Shown here piece by piece: positions 23,470-35,555 of a stretch of DNA of 60,000 nucleotides. The stretch spans positions 4,196,723 through 4,256,722 of the forward strand of contig NC_045145.1 of assembly GCF_008831285.2 (NCBI RefSeq). The letters are read 5' to 3'. The translations under genes were made by a program, and so were the position numbers. Position 1 is the first letter of the stretch, and every line of letters begins with the position of its first letter. The notes under the pieces were generated by a model, which saw nothing but the letters and a program-made list of their open reading frames with translations, searched no databases and was not told where the DNA came from. This DNA is from Nymphaea colorata. Its lineage: Eukaryota > Streptophyta > Magnoliopsida > Nymphaeales > Nymphaeaceae.

Positions 23470-24005
23470 TGCAATTAGGTAAAAACATGTGTGCACGCAT
23501 TGTTTTATTAGTTAGCTTTCGTTTTTAGTACACCATCAATGAAGGACAATGACGACGATGTTGATACTACATAACTAGAATAGTGCCACTTGTCAAATCA
23601 CACAAAAAGAGGGACGAGGTCTTCTTTTTTTCTTTTATATATATATATATAGGTAAAAAACATGTGTGCATGCCTTGTTTTATTAGTTCAGCTTTCCTTT
23701 TTTCGGAGCTCACTTGGTGTAATCTTTCACAGACAATGTGGCAAAAGGTAGTACACCATCAATGAAGGACAATGATGACGGTGTTGATACTACACATCTA
23801 AAATGGTGGCACTTGTCAAATCACACACAAAAAAGGACATAAAGTAAGAGTCAGCTTTGTTTTTTAGAAGCCCACTTGGTGTAACCTTTCCAGCGTTAGA
23901 ATACAAGAATGTGTGGCAAAAGGTAGGTCAAACATTATTTTGATGCATGTATAACTGTCTTGCAGTACACCATAAATGAAGAACAATGATGAAAAAGGTT
24001 CTTTT

Positions 24006-24049
<44 letters not shown>

Positions 24050-24050
24050 A
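23470..24050. repeat. Three imperfect direct repeats with (TA)n tails
   Basis: A ~180-bp unit is repeated three times with indels. Its words include ggtaaaaaacatgtgtgcatgc, agtacaccatcaatgaagga, gttgatactacat and cacttgtcaaatcacac. The first and third units end in ttcttttatatata tracts (about 23632-23652 and 24010-24046). No coding sequence is seen. One of the words given here is split by a substitution between units. Confidence 0.75.
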
Positions 24051-26540
24051 AAATGAAAAGAAAAAGGTGATGAGAATTTTCATTATTTACTGTTCATTCT
24101 TACCTTTTTCTCTATGTTTTTCTCTCAATCATCTATTTGCATCAGATTGATGACTTTGTTAGATGGCATAACTGGAGTCACCATTTACTTACCTATATAA
24201 ATGGCTTACTTACATATATAAATGGTTGGGTTTGCTCCAACACCAAAAAATGAGATTTCTAGTTAGCTATCTATGTGTTTTGTCATGTCCACTTATAACC
24301 ATGCAGATGTCAATATGTGAAAAGCTAGATAACAACCTCTTTCAAATGGTGGTTTGTGTTGAACTTTACTTGATGGTTGTCTTATTTCCCATGCAAGTCC
24401 TGTAGTATCCAAGGACCCCAGGGGTAGAAAGAAGGAGAGCGGTTTTGGCCTCTCCTCCTATCGCTAAATAGATGCCTACAACTCAAAAACTGGTTCAGTG
24501 TCTCTTAGGGCCTACACTATAAATATTAAAAGTTTATTTTAATTTCAAAAGCTTGTGATGTTCCTTATGTACTTCGAGACTCCAAGAAAAGACTCTTATA
24601 GCCATTACCTTTTTAAGATATATCGAGCCATTTGATAATGACGCAGGCAACTATCTGATTAGCCCTTGTGACCTCAATATCCATCATGTAGAACCTATAT
24701 CTATTTAGGAGAGATTGCGTGTGCTATACGTTAATCATGTAAGCTTTGTGTAAAGTCACCAAGACAAAAAGAAAAGGTAGGGCTAATTTTTAGGGCATTA
24801 CAACTTTTCTGGTATCATAGAATCAAGCTATTTTTGAGTTTTGTTATTTTTTCATTTATTTTACTTTCTTAACTTTTAGGATTTTTTCTTTTCTAAAAAA
24901 ATTGCCTTTTTTTTCAGAATTTCAATTTTACCAAAATACTTGATAAAACATCACTTAAAGCCACTAACAATATTTGTGGCTCTGATCACTACCAAGTCTA
25001 AATGGCCATGAGATCTCAAATTCTGATCTAAACACCAAAGTCATAGACATTGGGTACAGACTGAACCTATGTTCCTCCAACTCTATCCCTCGGAGGTCGT
25101 TTTGGCAGCATGAACAATTTGTTGACAGTCACAAGGTTTCCTTACTGCCAAATGGCTGCTAAGGGATAACAACAAACATCTATTTATCAAGACAGGCACT
25201 AGTTGAAAGCATGCCTCTCGTCTCATAGTAAGCCATTCATCCACAAGAATGCCCAAGTTAGCCCAGATATGCAGTCCAATCTTCTCTCAAGGGTGATCTT
25301 TTACATCTAGTAACAAACAAACTCAAGCACCATTTCCAGAACTTGGTGACTTTAGTTTTCAGGTTACCTAAACCCATCTTCAACTTACACCTATTTCTGA
25401 AGGTCCATAAGAACAACACCACAAGGTGAAAGAAGTGCACCAACACTTAGCGAGCCAACTTTTCTTAAACCTGCAAGCATGCCACACAACTAATTCTTCA
25501 TTAGAAACACCAAAATGAGGAATTCTTTCCTCCAAAATGAGGAATTCTTTCCTACAAACTCCAAAGGGATTGGCGCAACAAATGGGGTGGGGGCTATAGA
25601 TGTCAAATTTCTATGTTGGAAGAGGGAGGGAGTGGGGGGGGGGAGGCGGAAGTTGAAGCATAGGGCGGCAACCCCAAACACTGAAAGCAGACTTTATACC
25701 CTAAGGGGACGAGGGGTTGGGTGGAGGCTTCAATATTCTACCAGGTGGTGAGGAATTCTTTCTTCCAAATTTTGCCCACCAAAACTGTCTAAATTTTAAT
25801 CACCATTCTGCATCAAAAATTAATATGACTTTACATTTCCTCATCCTTACAACACAAGAAGCTTCTGTTCACCAAAACAGTACCATGGACCTTCCATTTG
25901 CCAAGCGTGGGAAGCCTGCCCCAAGCTGCCAATTGAATAAACCATTAAGACCTGGGGCGACACTCCTTTCTCCAAGCCCACTTCCACCAACTCATATCCT
26001 CCTAAGAGCCCCTCATCAAACCATTTCTTTATTTTTATGGTTAAAATGATTCTTCACCGGTCTAACATCTATGGGTCTGGTACAATGTATGCTTTCATGT
26101 TTTAATATGATAAATAATGTTAAATATTCACCAAACATATACCTCCAGAGTTTGTATTATGGCCATGGTACTGCCGCAAAACCAACGGTGACAACCTTGA
26201 ATTTGATGACAACCGATTATACGTGGGATAAGAACTATTCTGTTCCCATCGTTCTGTATGCAATATGAAAGAAATCAAAATTTAAGTGTATTTTTATTAT
26301 TTCATGAAAACTTGATCCTCATGGTTCATAATTTTTTTTAAAAGTAATTTTAGGGGCCTATAGTGAGGTGTAAAGGCAAGAAAAGATATTCCGGATCTTT
26401 CTCACACAAGTGATAAGTTTTTCTTAGACAATGTTCTAATTGAGCAGACAGTTACTGCCAAACTTGAAATCTGAACTTCAAAGATTCAAAAAACACTTTC
26501 TTTGGTTTATTTTATTTTCAAGTTCAAACTTTTTTTTCCA
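24051..26540. other. Intergenic, unrecognised
   Basis: AT-rich DNA without a supported gene. Minor features: a 22-bp tandem repeat of aatgaggaattctttcct at about 25515-25558 and a G-run at 25632-25645. A segment near 24395-24470 (gtatccaaggacccc...ttttggcctctcc) loosely resembles the 3' part of the SINE-like sequence at 26545. Confidence 0.4.
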
Positions 26541-26544
26541 AGGA

Positions 26545-26740
26545 TAGTGTAGCTGGTTGGATAGATAGAGCGGTGAAAGGTCAGTTGTTAGTTCAATTTT
26601 CATAGGTGCTGCTTTATTGGACTGCAAATAGTTGGTGCACGATGTTTACTTAGTGGGTGTTCTGCTTCCTATCTAAATCTAGGAAAAAGGGGATGAACTT
26701 CGGCCTCTTTGGGGTGCCACCCTCTATATCCAAAAAATGT
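26545..26740 (+). mobile_element. SINE-like sequence (tRNA-derived head)
   Basis: An A-box-like region (tgtagctggttggatag) is followed about 35 bp later by a B-box-like region (ttagttcaattttcat). The body ends near cggcctctttggggtg. It shares head and body with 23227-23385 on the other strand, so at least two dispersed copies exist in this window. The boxes are degenerate and no tRNA fold is intact, so it is not a tRNA gene. Confidence 0.5.
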
Positions 26741-27084
26741 GTGTAGTTTCATTAAACCATTTTTGGAACTTTTATGGTTAGATAAAGAACAATAATAATG
26801 ACAAACATTGGTTGATAATTAATGTGTTAGTGAAGTTACGGCCTATGTGCAAAAGTGAATAAATGGAAGCATTATTTGAAAAAAATGTGTTTATTTTAGG
26901 CTTTAAAAGATAATTTGAGAGAGAGAGAAAGAGAGCTTCAACAATATATGAATAGGAAATAATTATGTGGACCATATATGAATAGGAGTAATTAAACAAC
27001 TGTACTGAACCAATAATCACACAATGCTATCTGAAAAATGAAAATTGAATGATTGATACAGAGAGAAAGTTACAAATGCCGGGA

Positions 27085-27370
27085 ACACCTTTCTCAGTAA
27101 AGGAGGGAAGGACATTCTGGTAATTTATTAAAATATGTCCTCCATAATCTTTTTACGTTTTTTCATTTTCAATTTTGTCGTTACAAAAAGTTTTCTTTTT
27201 TAGAGTGAATTAAGTTAGGTTTTTTCATTTTCAATTTTGTCGTTACAAAAAGTTTTCTTTTTTAGAGTGAATTAAGGGTATTCTAATTATTAACCATACT
27301 AGTCCACGAAAAAACATGCATAGTATGGCGCATGTAACCAGCTTGATAAGGATGTCGATGTTACCCTCTT
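27085..27370 (-). repeat. Inverted relative of the duplicated block at 2290-2560
   Basis: The reverse complement of 2290-2560 (and 45195-45460) matches here: ctttctcagtaaaggagggaagga, ttttcattttcaattttgtcgt and catagtatggcgcatgtaacc all have close counterparts. Within it a 62-bp unit is tandemly doubled (27157-27276), which the other copies lack. Identity is unknown. It could be a piece of an unrecognised transposon or an old gene flank. Confidence 0.55.
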
Positions 27371-27730
27371 TTTACATCAAAAGGTCTCCACTTTTAGAAG
27401 ACTGGAACATACGACAGGAGAGATCTTGGAGCCACTAGGCAGCATTAACAAATTTAAAAAGTGTTGTGTGAACATGGTTTATTTTTTATGGAAACACATG
27501 CAACAATAACAGCTTGTTGCTATTATCAAACAACAGCTTGTTACTATTATCAAACAGCTGTGCATTTTCATGTCCAGAACGGTGAACAGGATACCTTCAA
27601 CTTGGTACTTTGCTGCACCCTATTGACCGATGAGCAAAAGGTATCTTTCTTAGGGTTTAATGTGCAGTCCGTGGCCTACCAGCTATGACTTTATATGCTC
27701 TTTTAGGCTTCATTCTTATATTTAGCGAGC

Positions 27731-27732
<2 letters not shown>

Positions 27733-27804
<72 letters not shown>
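27733..27804 (+). promoter_or_regulatory. (GA)n leader directly before the UGT1 start codon
   Basis: About 70 bp of pure GA repeat ends at the base before ATG (27805). GA/CT tracts in plant 5' leaders can bind BBR/BPC-type factors; such a role here is inference. The tract is read in frame upstream as an Arg-Glu run, but homology begins only at MAIPHALVVPF. Confidence 0.7.
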
Positions 27805-27807
<3 letters not shown>

Positions 27808-30411
27808 GCTATCCCCCATGCCCTCGTTGTCCCCTTTTGTGCCCAAGGCCATGTTGCACCCCTCATGGAGCTCTCACACCATCTAGCTGATCAAGATGTT
27901 CTCGTTACCTTTGTGTACACGGAAACTGTTCACAAGTATGTCATGGCGGCGCTGCCGGAAAACTTCCGTAGCAATTACAGTGGGAAAATCCGGTTGGTGA
28001 CCATCCCCGATGGCACAGTTAACGACGAGGAGCGCTTAAACTTTTCAAAGCTGTTTCCCCTCCTGCTGTACAACACCCCTAGTTTCATACAGGAGCTCAT
28101 ACTGAGCACCAATGAGAAGGAGGAGCACAAGATTACGTTTGTAATCGTTGATGGGACGATGGGATTTCTCCTAGATGTTGCCAAGAAGCTCAACATCCCT
28201 AGAGCTGCCTTCTGGCCAGCCTCAGCTTGGAATTTGATCATGCTCTTCAAGATGCCAACGCTGATCGATGCCGAAGTCATAGATCTAAATGGTAAGGCCC
28301 CTGTTCCAGATATGTATTCTAATGCACTTTTTCTCCTTGTTTGCATACTCTTGGCATTGAGGTGTAAGGGGTTAATTGCGTACAATGAGATATTTGTGCA
28401 AGTTCGTGAAGTGAATTTTGAAAAACCAACTTAATTTTTGGTAGACAACTTAAGGAATTAGTACTTTAGATCGTCAAATATTCAGTTCATAAAAAACGTC
28501 ATTTTGCACATCTGTATAGTTTTGAGGATCGACTCTCTTGGTTGTTGAACAATTAAGTCTTTGTTCTTGAAATGTAATAGAGGAAAAGGCCAACACAAAT
28601 GATGAGAAATGTGTGTCTCATAGGGCATAGAGCCCAAACCTAACACAAATCGCTTGTATGATGTGAGTCGAGCCATCTGATCAATCTGCTGTCCTGGGTT
28701 ATGACTCTTCAAATGTACAATTGTGATGGTGCCTTCCTTATTGGATGATCTAGGCCACACCTTCAGTTTTCAAGAACACACTCTTAACAATTTATAATAT
28801 CAGTGTCCTACCAGATATAATTATTTAAATGTAATCCACACCAATTCTTAATCGAATATTAAAAAATTTTTCATATCTGATTTTTTCAAAATAGATTGAT
28901 CAGGTATCTGATCCAATTATTGATATCCCTGTAGTCTCGTAGTTAGAAAAACCTTGTGAATATTTGAGATCTTCCCATAGTGTATCTTTTTGTCAGAATA
29001 TGTCCAAGATGACCAGGATTTCATATTTTCGTGATTTTTGTATCAAAAACTCAAGCAATCGGAAATGGGGAGTTTTACAACTATAGTTTTGTTCACATAA
29101 GTAATTTACAGTTTTAAAGATTAATATTCAACTTTGTAAACGATATCTAGAATCATATGCATGCAACAATGTTTGTGTTTGTGTAGAACGTGATTTTCTG
29201 TTTCCAGTAAATTAAAACTTCAGAAAATCATGTAAATGCTGAGAAACGGGATCCACTTTTTTAGCGGTTCTGAACAAATGAAAATAAAGGCCATATTAAG
29301 AAAATGGGAAACAGTGAATAAGAATATTAGGACCAAATCATGTTACATTTAAATAAATTGAATGACAGCCTTAGCACTGAGGAACAGTTGGCCCATGACA
29401 CTACCTACTGTTTTTTTTGGGGAAATAAATTAAATTATATTTTGCTTTAATCTTGAAATGAAATGAATTTCACCTATTACTAAAAGCAACAATATTTTCG
29501 CTGGCATGGGAATAGGGTTTCCAAAAGATAGCAAATTATTCCAACTTTCTGAAGGGTTACCAGCCTTCAACCCAGCGCATCTGTTCTGGGTGCCCTTTAG
29601 AGACACCAAGGAACAGGAGAATTTCTTCAAGCACCTACAGAAGTGCATCGAGCCCATGAAAGGGATAGATCACATCCTCTGCAACTCATTTTCAGAGCTT
29701 GAATCGCCATTTCTCAAGCTCATCAACAATGCACTCCCAATCGGTCCTCTTCTCTCAACCGGCAATTCCGGGCGCCAGCCATCTTCGTTCTGGGCTGAAG
29801 ACTTTAGCTGCATCAACTGGCTCGATCGACAACCGGCTTGCTCCGTCATCTATGTCTCACTGGGAAGCACCACGATACTCAGCAAGCACCAACTGGGCGA
29901 GCTTGCACTTGGGCTCGAGCTCACTGGACGACCATTCCTCTGGGTCTCTAGACCTACCATTATGGAGAATAATGCAGCTGTATATCCGGAAGGATTCATG
30001 GATCGAGTCGCAAGGCGCGCACTCGTTGTGGAATGGGCTCCACAAAAGGAAGTACTCTCCCATCCGTCGGTCGCATGTTTCCTGACTCACTGCGGCTGGA
30101 ACTCAACCATGGAAGCGCTGTTCAATGGGGTTCCCATGTTGGGTTGGCCTTACTTTGCTGATCAGTTTCTAAACCAGACCTGCATAGTTGATCTGTGGAA
30201 GGTGGGCTTGAAGTTAGTGAACGATGAGGACGGTGTTGTTGGTAAAGAAGAAATCAAAAAGAAAATAGAGGATTTGATGAATGATGAAGGAATCAGGGAG
30301 AGAGTTGGTGACATGAAAGAGAAGGGAAAGAGGGCGGTGATGGAGGGTGGTGCTTCCTTTGATAATCTCAAAGGATTTGTGCACATCATAAAGAGGGAGG
30401 CAGGAAATTAA
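27805..30411 (+). CDS. UDP-glycosyltransferase, UGT83A-like, intact (UGT1); join 27805-28291, 29516-30411
   Basis: Family-1 glycosyltransferase, expected to move a sugar from a UDP-sugar to a small acceptor in the cytosol; the acceptor cannot be read from sequence. Exon 1 (487 nt) ends at CTAAATG before gtaagg, and exon 2 starts after ...gggaatag. The join restores a Gly codon and gives 460 residues, a normal length. The presumed catalytic His16 lies in QGHVAPL and its partner Asp116 in FVIVDGTMGF. The 44-residue PSPG box runs from Trp336 (WAPQKEVLSHP) to Gln379 (WPYFADQ) with HCGWNS inside. The terminal Gln is typical of UDP-glucose users. UGT2 at 36950 is a close tandem paralogue. UGT83A assignment is from overall similarity and intron position. 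Confidence 0.9.
28292..29515 (+). other. UGT1 intron
   Basis: GT...AG intron of 1224 bp, phase 1, at the conserved position shared with UGT2 and UGT3. It contains a reversed end of the ggatatc repeat family (about 28845-28930). It lacks the 164-bp hAT MITE found in the UGT2 intron. Confidence 0.85.
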
Positions 30412-30458
30412 AACTGTTCAAGTTAAACTATCGAGCCTTTAATTTGGTTCAACCAATG

Positions 30459-30464
30459 AATAAA
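30459..30464 (+). promoter_or_regulatory. UGT1 polyadenylation signal
   Basis: AATAAA 48 bp after the stop codon, inside ccaatgaataaatgtcac, which is conserved at the same place after UGT2 (40267-40272). Confidence 0.6.
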
Positions 30465-30848
30465 TGTCACTTTCAAGGTTAGAGGGTGTTTGGCAACTGT
30501 AATAAATTGTCACTGTATCGTGAAACTGCCTCAAAAATTGTCTACATAAATTATTTATCCGGGTACCATCGTGTTTAATGAATATATCATAAATTTCGTA
30601 TCAAAATCACTGAATAGTAACAATCTCTCTTACAAGTGCCGAACAGTCTTAATATGCTACGCAAATTGTAGTCAAACAAAAGCGAACCATTGACAAAAAT
30701 ATAAAAAATGAAGCAAGCAAAAAAATGCAGGATATAGTTGAGAATGAGAATTGCAAGAGAGAAAATCTGAAGCAACAAGAGAAGCCATCGGCAGTTGAGT
30801 TGCGGAAAGTGGAAGCCGTCGATCGGCGAAACCGAACACTCTTGTCGA

Positions 30849-31415
30849 CAGTGGCGGAGCCAGAAAAGTTTTGTCGGGGGTGCACCCATTCATAGATTTT
30901 CACATACTAAGGGGCACTCACATATAGAACAAAGCAAATATTTAAAGATATTAATGTAAAAATAAACAAACATTGAGGGATGTTTGGTGAAGCTTTGATC
31001 TCCTCATTCCTCAAGTGCGATTAGATCGCCAAACAAAAATCCTTCATAAATTAGACAAATTTGAAAACTGAAATTCATTATCCTATACGTTAAGTGCTAC
31101 TGCTATCAGATTCACCGCTTCTTCTTAATTTTCCACTAATAGTTAAGAAAAGAAACAAAAAAGCAGGAGTCAGGAGCAGCAGAGGAGACGGAAGCGATTA
31201 AATGCCAGACCCTCGGACATTTACCCCGCGGCCTGCCGCCAGTGATTTCGGTGTTGGCTTAGAATTCTCGTAAATCCCTGAACGAGATGCTTGCAGTAAC
31301 CTCGCTTGGAGGCTGGAGCATAACAGAAAGAGGGCTGGAGGCAGAGGAAACGGTGGGGCGCGATCCAATCCTGGCATGGGCAACTGCCAAAACATGCCTT
31401 GAAGCTCCGCTACTG
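30849..31415. mobile_element. Non-autonomous hAT element, 567 bp, with perfect target duplication
   Basis: Flanked by cttgtcga at 30841-30848 and 31416-31423, an exact 8-bp duplication. Its ends are CAGTGGCGGAGCCAGAAAAG and, reverse-complemented from the right, CAGTAGCGGAGCTTCAAGG. The homologous flank of UGT2 has a single cttgtcga (40697-40704) with continuous sequence on both sides, which is the empty site. No transposase is encoded, so it needs a hAT source in trans. Confidence 0.93.
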
Positions 31416-31423
31416 CTTGTCGA

Positions 31424-32274
31424 TGGTGAAAGCTGTTGGCAAAGCCCAATATACCTAATTAGGTATATTTATTTTAAAGTTAATGAGAAATGATCTTTTA
31501 AAGCTCAAACAAAGTCTAGAGCATAACTACAAATATCGTTTTCGGGTTTTTATTGGTGAGGTTTTCTCGTACGGTCATCGGCAAAAGTTGTTGTTTTTTG
31601 AAAACTCTGAGAGTTTTTTAAAAAAATAACAAAATCAAACTATTAGGTAAAAATAAAAACGGAAAAACTAATAAGTATTGTATTGCATTTAAGAGGTTAA
31701 GTGAAATGCCTCAAACAAGAGGAAATAAAACAATGAAACACAAGTTGCAAAAAAATAAAAACAGAAAATGAAATAAAAAATAAATGAAAAATCATGAAAA
31801 AATGTGATAAATTCACTTTTAACCTTTTTCAAATATATCGCAATAGTTTCCCGTTTTTATCGTTTTATTTGATTTCTAGTTAATATCGTGATATTCGTGG
31901 CTATGGAACTTTAGAGAAAACAAACTCATGCTAGTTGTGGTTAAGTCTCGATAGGAAGTAGGCCTTTTGCCGATTATCCTGCTACCTTTTAATGCATCAA
32001 AACAATGGGCTATAGCTAAATATTGTCGATGAAGCACGATACTATTGAATACGTTAAGGCCTTCATCAATAAATTGGTGATATAACATCTATGAAGCATG
32101 CATGTAAACACTACATAAGTTGGTTCCCTTATCTATATAAGCGATGATATGTCCTTATGTTGCAATTATTCGTTTGAAACAAAGATGAAAATAAGAAATA
32201 TCTGCCTGAACCTGTGGCAGTAGGGAGTGTTTGACGTATATTCTTGAGTTTCAACTTAGATATGTTATATCCAT
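31424..32274. other. Intergenic, UGT1 3' flank and AT-rich DNA
   Basis: Positions 31424 to about 31600 match the UGT2 flank at 40705 to about 40870. About 31600-31880 is A/T homopolymer-rich and may be an inverted copy of the AT-rich repeat at 53985-54365. No gene is seen. Confidence 0.4.
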
Positions 32275-32596
32275 AGTCACAGAAAACACGTTCATTTGGA
32301 AAAAATGCGATAAATTAATTAGCCATTTAAAACTTGAAAATTGCATGTTTCTGAAAAAAACTTTAAAAAGACAAAAAAGCGTTTTAAACATGTTTTTAAG
32401 GCATTTTTTCACGTTTTTTGAGTCTTTTTATTCTTTTTTGAGTTTTTTTTAATGTCAAACAGCTTTTTCATTTTTTTATTTTTTATTTATTGCAAATCTA
32501 CTTATCTTTTGATGTTTGTGTTATTAGTTTCTCACTTATTTTATTTTCCCTCTATTTTTAGGTTTTTAAATTTTAGAAAGTTTACTATATTTTCTG
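32275..32596. repeat. Dispersed AT-rich repeat cut by the assembly gap
   Basis: Words such as cagaaaacacgttcatttgga, gccatttaaaactt, tgtcaaacagctttttcattt and gatgtttgtgttattagtttctcac align in order with 53985-54300 and, in part, with 11030-11260. The unit runs into the run of Ns. Confidence 0.6.
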
Positions 32597-32696
32597 NNNN
32601 NNNNNNNNNNNNNNNNNNNNNNNNNNNNNNNNNNNNNNNNNNNNNNNNNNNNNNNNNNNNNNNNNNNNNNNNNNNNNNNNNNNNNNNNNNNNNNNN
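32597..32696. other. Assembly gap (100 N)
   Basis: Exactly 100 undetermined bases, probably a placeholder of unknown true size. It separates an AT-rich repeat from the middle of Copia-B, so both the order and the distance across it are uncertain. Confidence 0.99.
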
Positions 32697-35545
32697 AGAG
32701 AAGGGACTTATATGCATTCAAGACAAAACCAAAGACTGTGTTCTTCTCAACAAGGTTCTGATCAGCTCCTTTTGAAGTTTGGCATGGACGACTTGGCCAT
32801 CCACATCATAAAACATTAGATTTTGTGGCTAAAATAAGTTGATTGCTATGAGAAATAATCCATCTGAATTTTTTATTTGTGCTAGTTGTCAGATAGGGAA
32901 GGCAAGCAGACTTCCATTTATTTCTATTGATGATGATTGTGACTCTTTATTTGCTAAAGTTCATTGTGATTTATGGGGACCTGCTCCTGTTCCTTCGTGT
33001 CAGAATATCAAATTTATGCCTTATTTGTGGATCAATTTTCTAGATACTCTTGGATATATCATCTAAAACGAAAATCTGATTTTTTTGCCAAATTCCTTGA
33101 GTTTCACAAAATGATCCGAACTCAATTTGATACCAAGCTAAAAATTTTTCAAAGTGATGAAGGAGGAGAGTTTAATAGTACGGCCCTCCTAGACTACTTA
33201 AAAAAAATGGCATCAAACATCAAAATCCTGCCCAAAGACGCCTGAGCAAAATGGAGTGGTGGAGCGCAAGCATAGATCAGTCACATAATTTGGTCTTACT
33301 ATGTTATTTCATAGCAACCTTTCAGCTCAGTATTGGGTCGAAGCATTTTCTACTACTGTATGGCTCATCAATCGGCTTCCTTCACAGGTTTTACATATGC
33401 AAAGTCCATACGATGTTTTGTTTAAAAACAACCAGATTATTATTGTCTTAGTGCTTTTGGATCTAGATGTTATCGTTATCTTCGGGGTTATGTAGATCAT
33501 AAGTTTCAACCTAAGTCTCTGCCATGTGTGTTTGTTGGATATAGCAACCATCATAAGGGGTATAGATGTCTTTATCCTCCACTAGACGGGTATACATATC
33601 TCGACATGTTGTCTTTGATGAAGCAGTTTTTCCCTACCAGACTCCCACATCAACCCCTTGGGTTATCACTACTAATGCCGACTTTATCTCCTTTTCGGAT
33701 TCCTCTAAGGACCATCATCTAGAGTCCCAACGCCTAGCACAAATGCATAATATTGAAGATCCATCTATTATAGACAACCCAATACCCATAGTCATACCAA
33801 ACACTCCCTTACTTGACCAACTAAGCCCATCACCATCACCATTCTCTTCGTCATCCACTCATCCTATGATCACTCGTTCCAAAGCCGGTGTCATCAAACC
33901 TAATCCCAAGTATGCCTTCATTACCACATCCATTCCTAAAGAACCATCCCACTATTCCCTTGCTCTCAAACATCCGGGTTGGCATCAAGCTATGAAAGAT
34001 GAAATAACTGCTTTACAGGCTAATCACACTTGGGATCTTGTGCATCGTACTTCAGACATGCATGTGATCGGTAGCCGTTGGGTCTTCAAAACTAAACTCA
34101 AAGGAGATGGGCAGCTTGAAAGACTTAAGGCGCGACTTGTAGCACAAGGATACACTCAAATTCAAGGTTTGGACTTCTTGGAAACTTTCTCACCCGTGGT
34201 AAAGTTTGCTACTATACGGTTAATACTCAGTCTAGCACGTATTCAGTCTAGCGGTTGCCTTTGATTGGCCTCTCAAACAATTAGATGTTAAAAATGTCTT
34301 TCTTAATGGTTATGTACGAGAGCTAGTATATATTGAGCAACCTCCTGGGTTTAAAGATTCTTCCAAACCACATCATGTATGTCGCCTAAATCGAGCTCTC
34401 TATGGATTGAAACAAGCTCCCAGGGCTTGGTATGTCAGATTTGCTCAATTCTTATCCTCTATGGAATTTGATGCTAGCATAACTGATCCATCTCTCTTTG
34501 TTCAACGGCAAGACAAAACAGTCACTATTTTACTACTATATGTTGATGACATCATTCTTACAGGAAATTCTTCCTCATTTATGACATCCTTCTTTGCAAC
34601 CGTCAGCCAACAGTTTGCCATGATAGATCCTGGGGATCTTAAATACTTCTTGGGGATTCAAGTTGATCGGACTTCATCAGGCTTATTTATGCATCAGTCC
34701 AACTATGCTCTCGACATTCTCTCTCGAGCACAGATGCAAACATGTAACACTACTAGCATGCCCATTTCAGCTCATCCTAAATCTGACAATGCTTATGATG
34801 AAGCCTACTCAGACCTCAAAGAATATCGAAGTCTTGCAGGAGCTCTTCAGTATCTCACCCTCACTAGGCCGGATCTCACTTATGTCGTCAATTATGCATG
34901 TCAATTCATGCATGCACCAACACTGAAACACTTTCAGCGTTTAAAGCGTATTCTTTGATATGTTAAAGGCACTTTGACATATGGACTTCAATTTTTCGAA
35001 ATCCAAAAATTTGACTTTAAGAGCCTTTTTTGACGCTGATTGGGCTGTCTGTCCTACTACCAGACGCTCCACGTCTAGATACTGTACGTTCCTTGGTCCA
35101 AATTGTATCTCTTGGAGTTCTAAAAAGCAACCCACAGTAGCTCGCTCTTCGTGTGAGGCAGAGTATCATGCACTTGCTGGCGCTGCTGTAGAGATTAAAT
35201 GGCTTACATTCATTCTTCAAGACATTGGTTTATATCTCTCCAAAGCTCCAATTCTTCTTTGCCATAATATTCCTGCTCTATATACTACCATCAAACCTGC
35301 ATTTTATTCTCGCATGAAACATTTAGAGCTTGATTATCATTTTGTTCGTGAGCAAGTAGCGTTGGGCAACATGGAAGCTCAATTTGTTACAACCGAAGGC
35401 CAGCTCGCCGTGTTGGGCAACATGGAAGCTCAATTTGTTACAACCGAAGGCCAGCTCGCTGATCTCTTCACTAAGCCGCTGCCACAACACCGTCTCCACT
35501 TTCTCATTCGGCATCTCGGAGTTCGTCAGCCACCTTCCCTTCGGT
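32697..35545 (+). pseudogene. Copia-B partial pol
   Basis: Carries GAG-pre-integrase, integrase, RT (YVDD near 34540) and RNase H. At least seven single-base homopolymer contractions relative to Copia-A lie within the first ~900 bp and break the frame repeatedly. From about 33600 onward the copies differ only by rare substitutions. Gag and protease would lie in or before the gap. Confidence 0.88.
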
Positions 35546-35555
35546 TGAGGGGGAA

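Noticed and set aside
26545-26625. Possible tRNA gene
   Set aside because: A- and B-box-like words are present, but no cloverleaf, anticodon stem or acceptor pairing could be built. A SINE head fits better.
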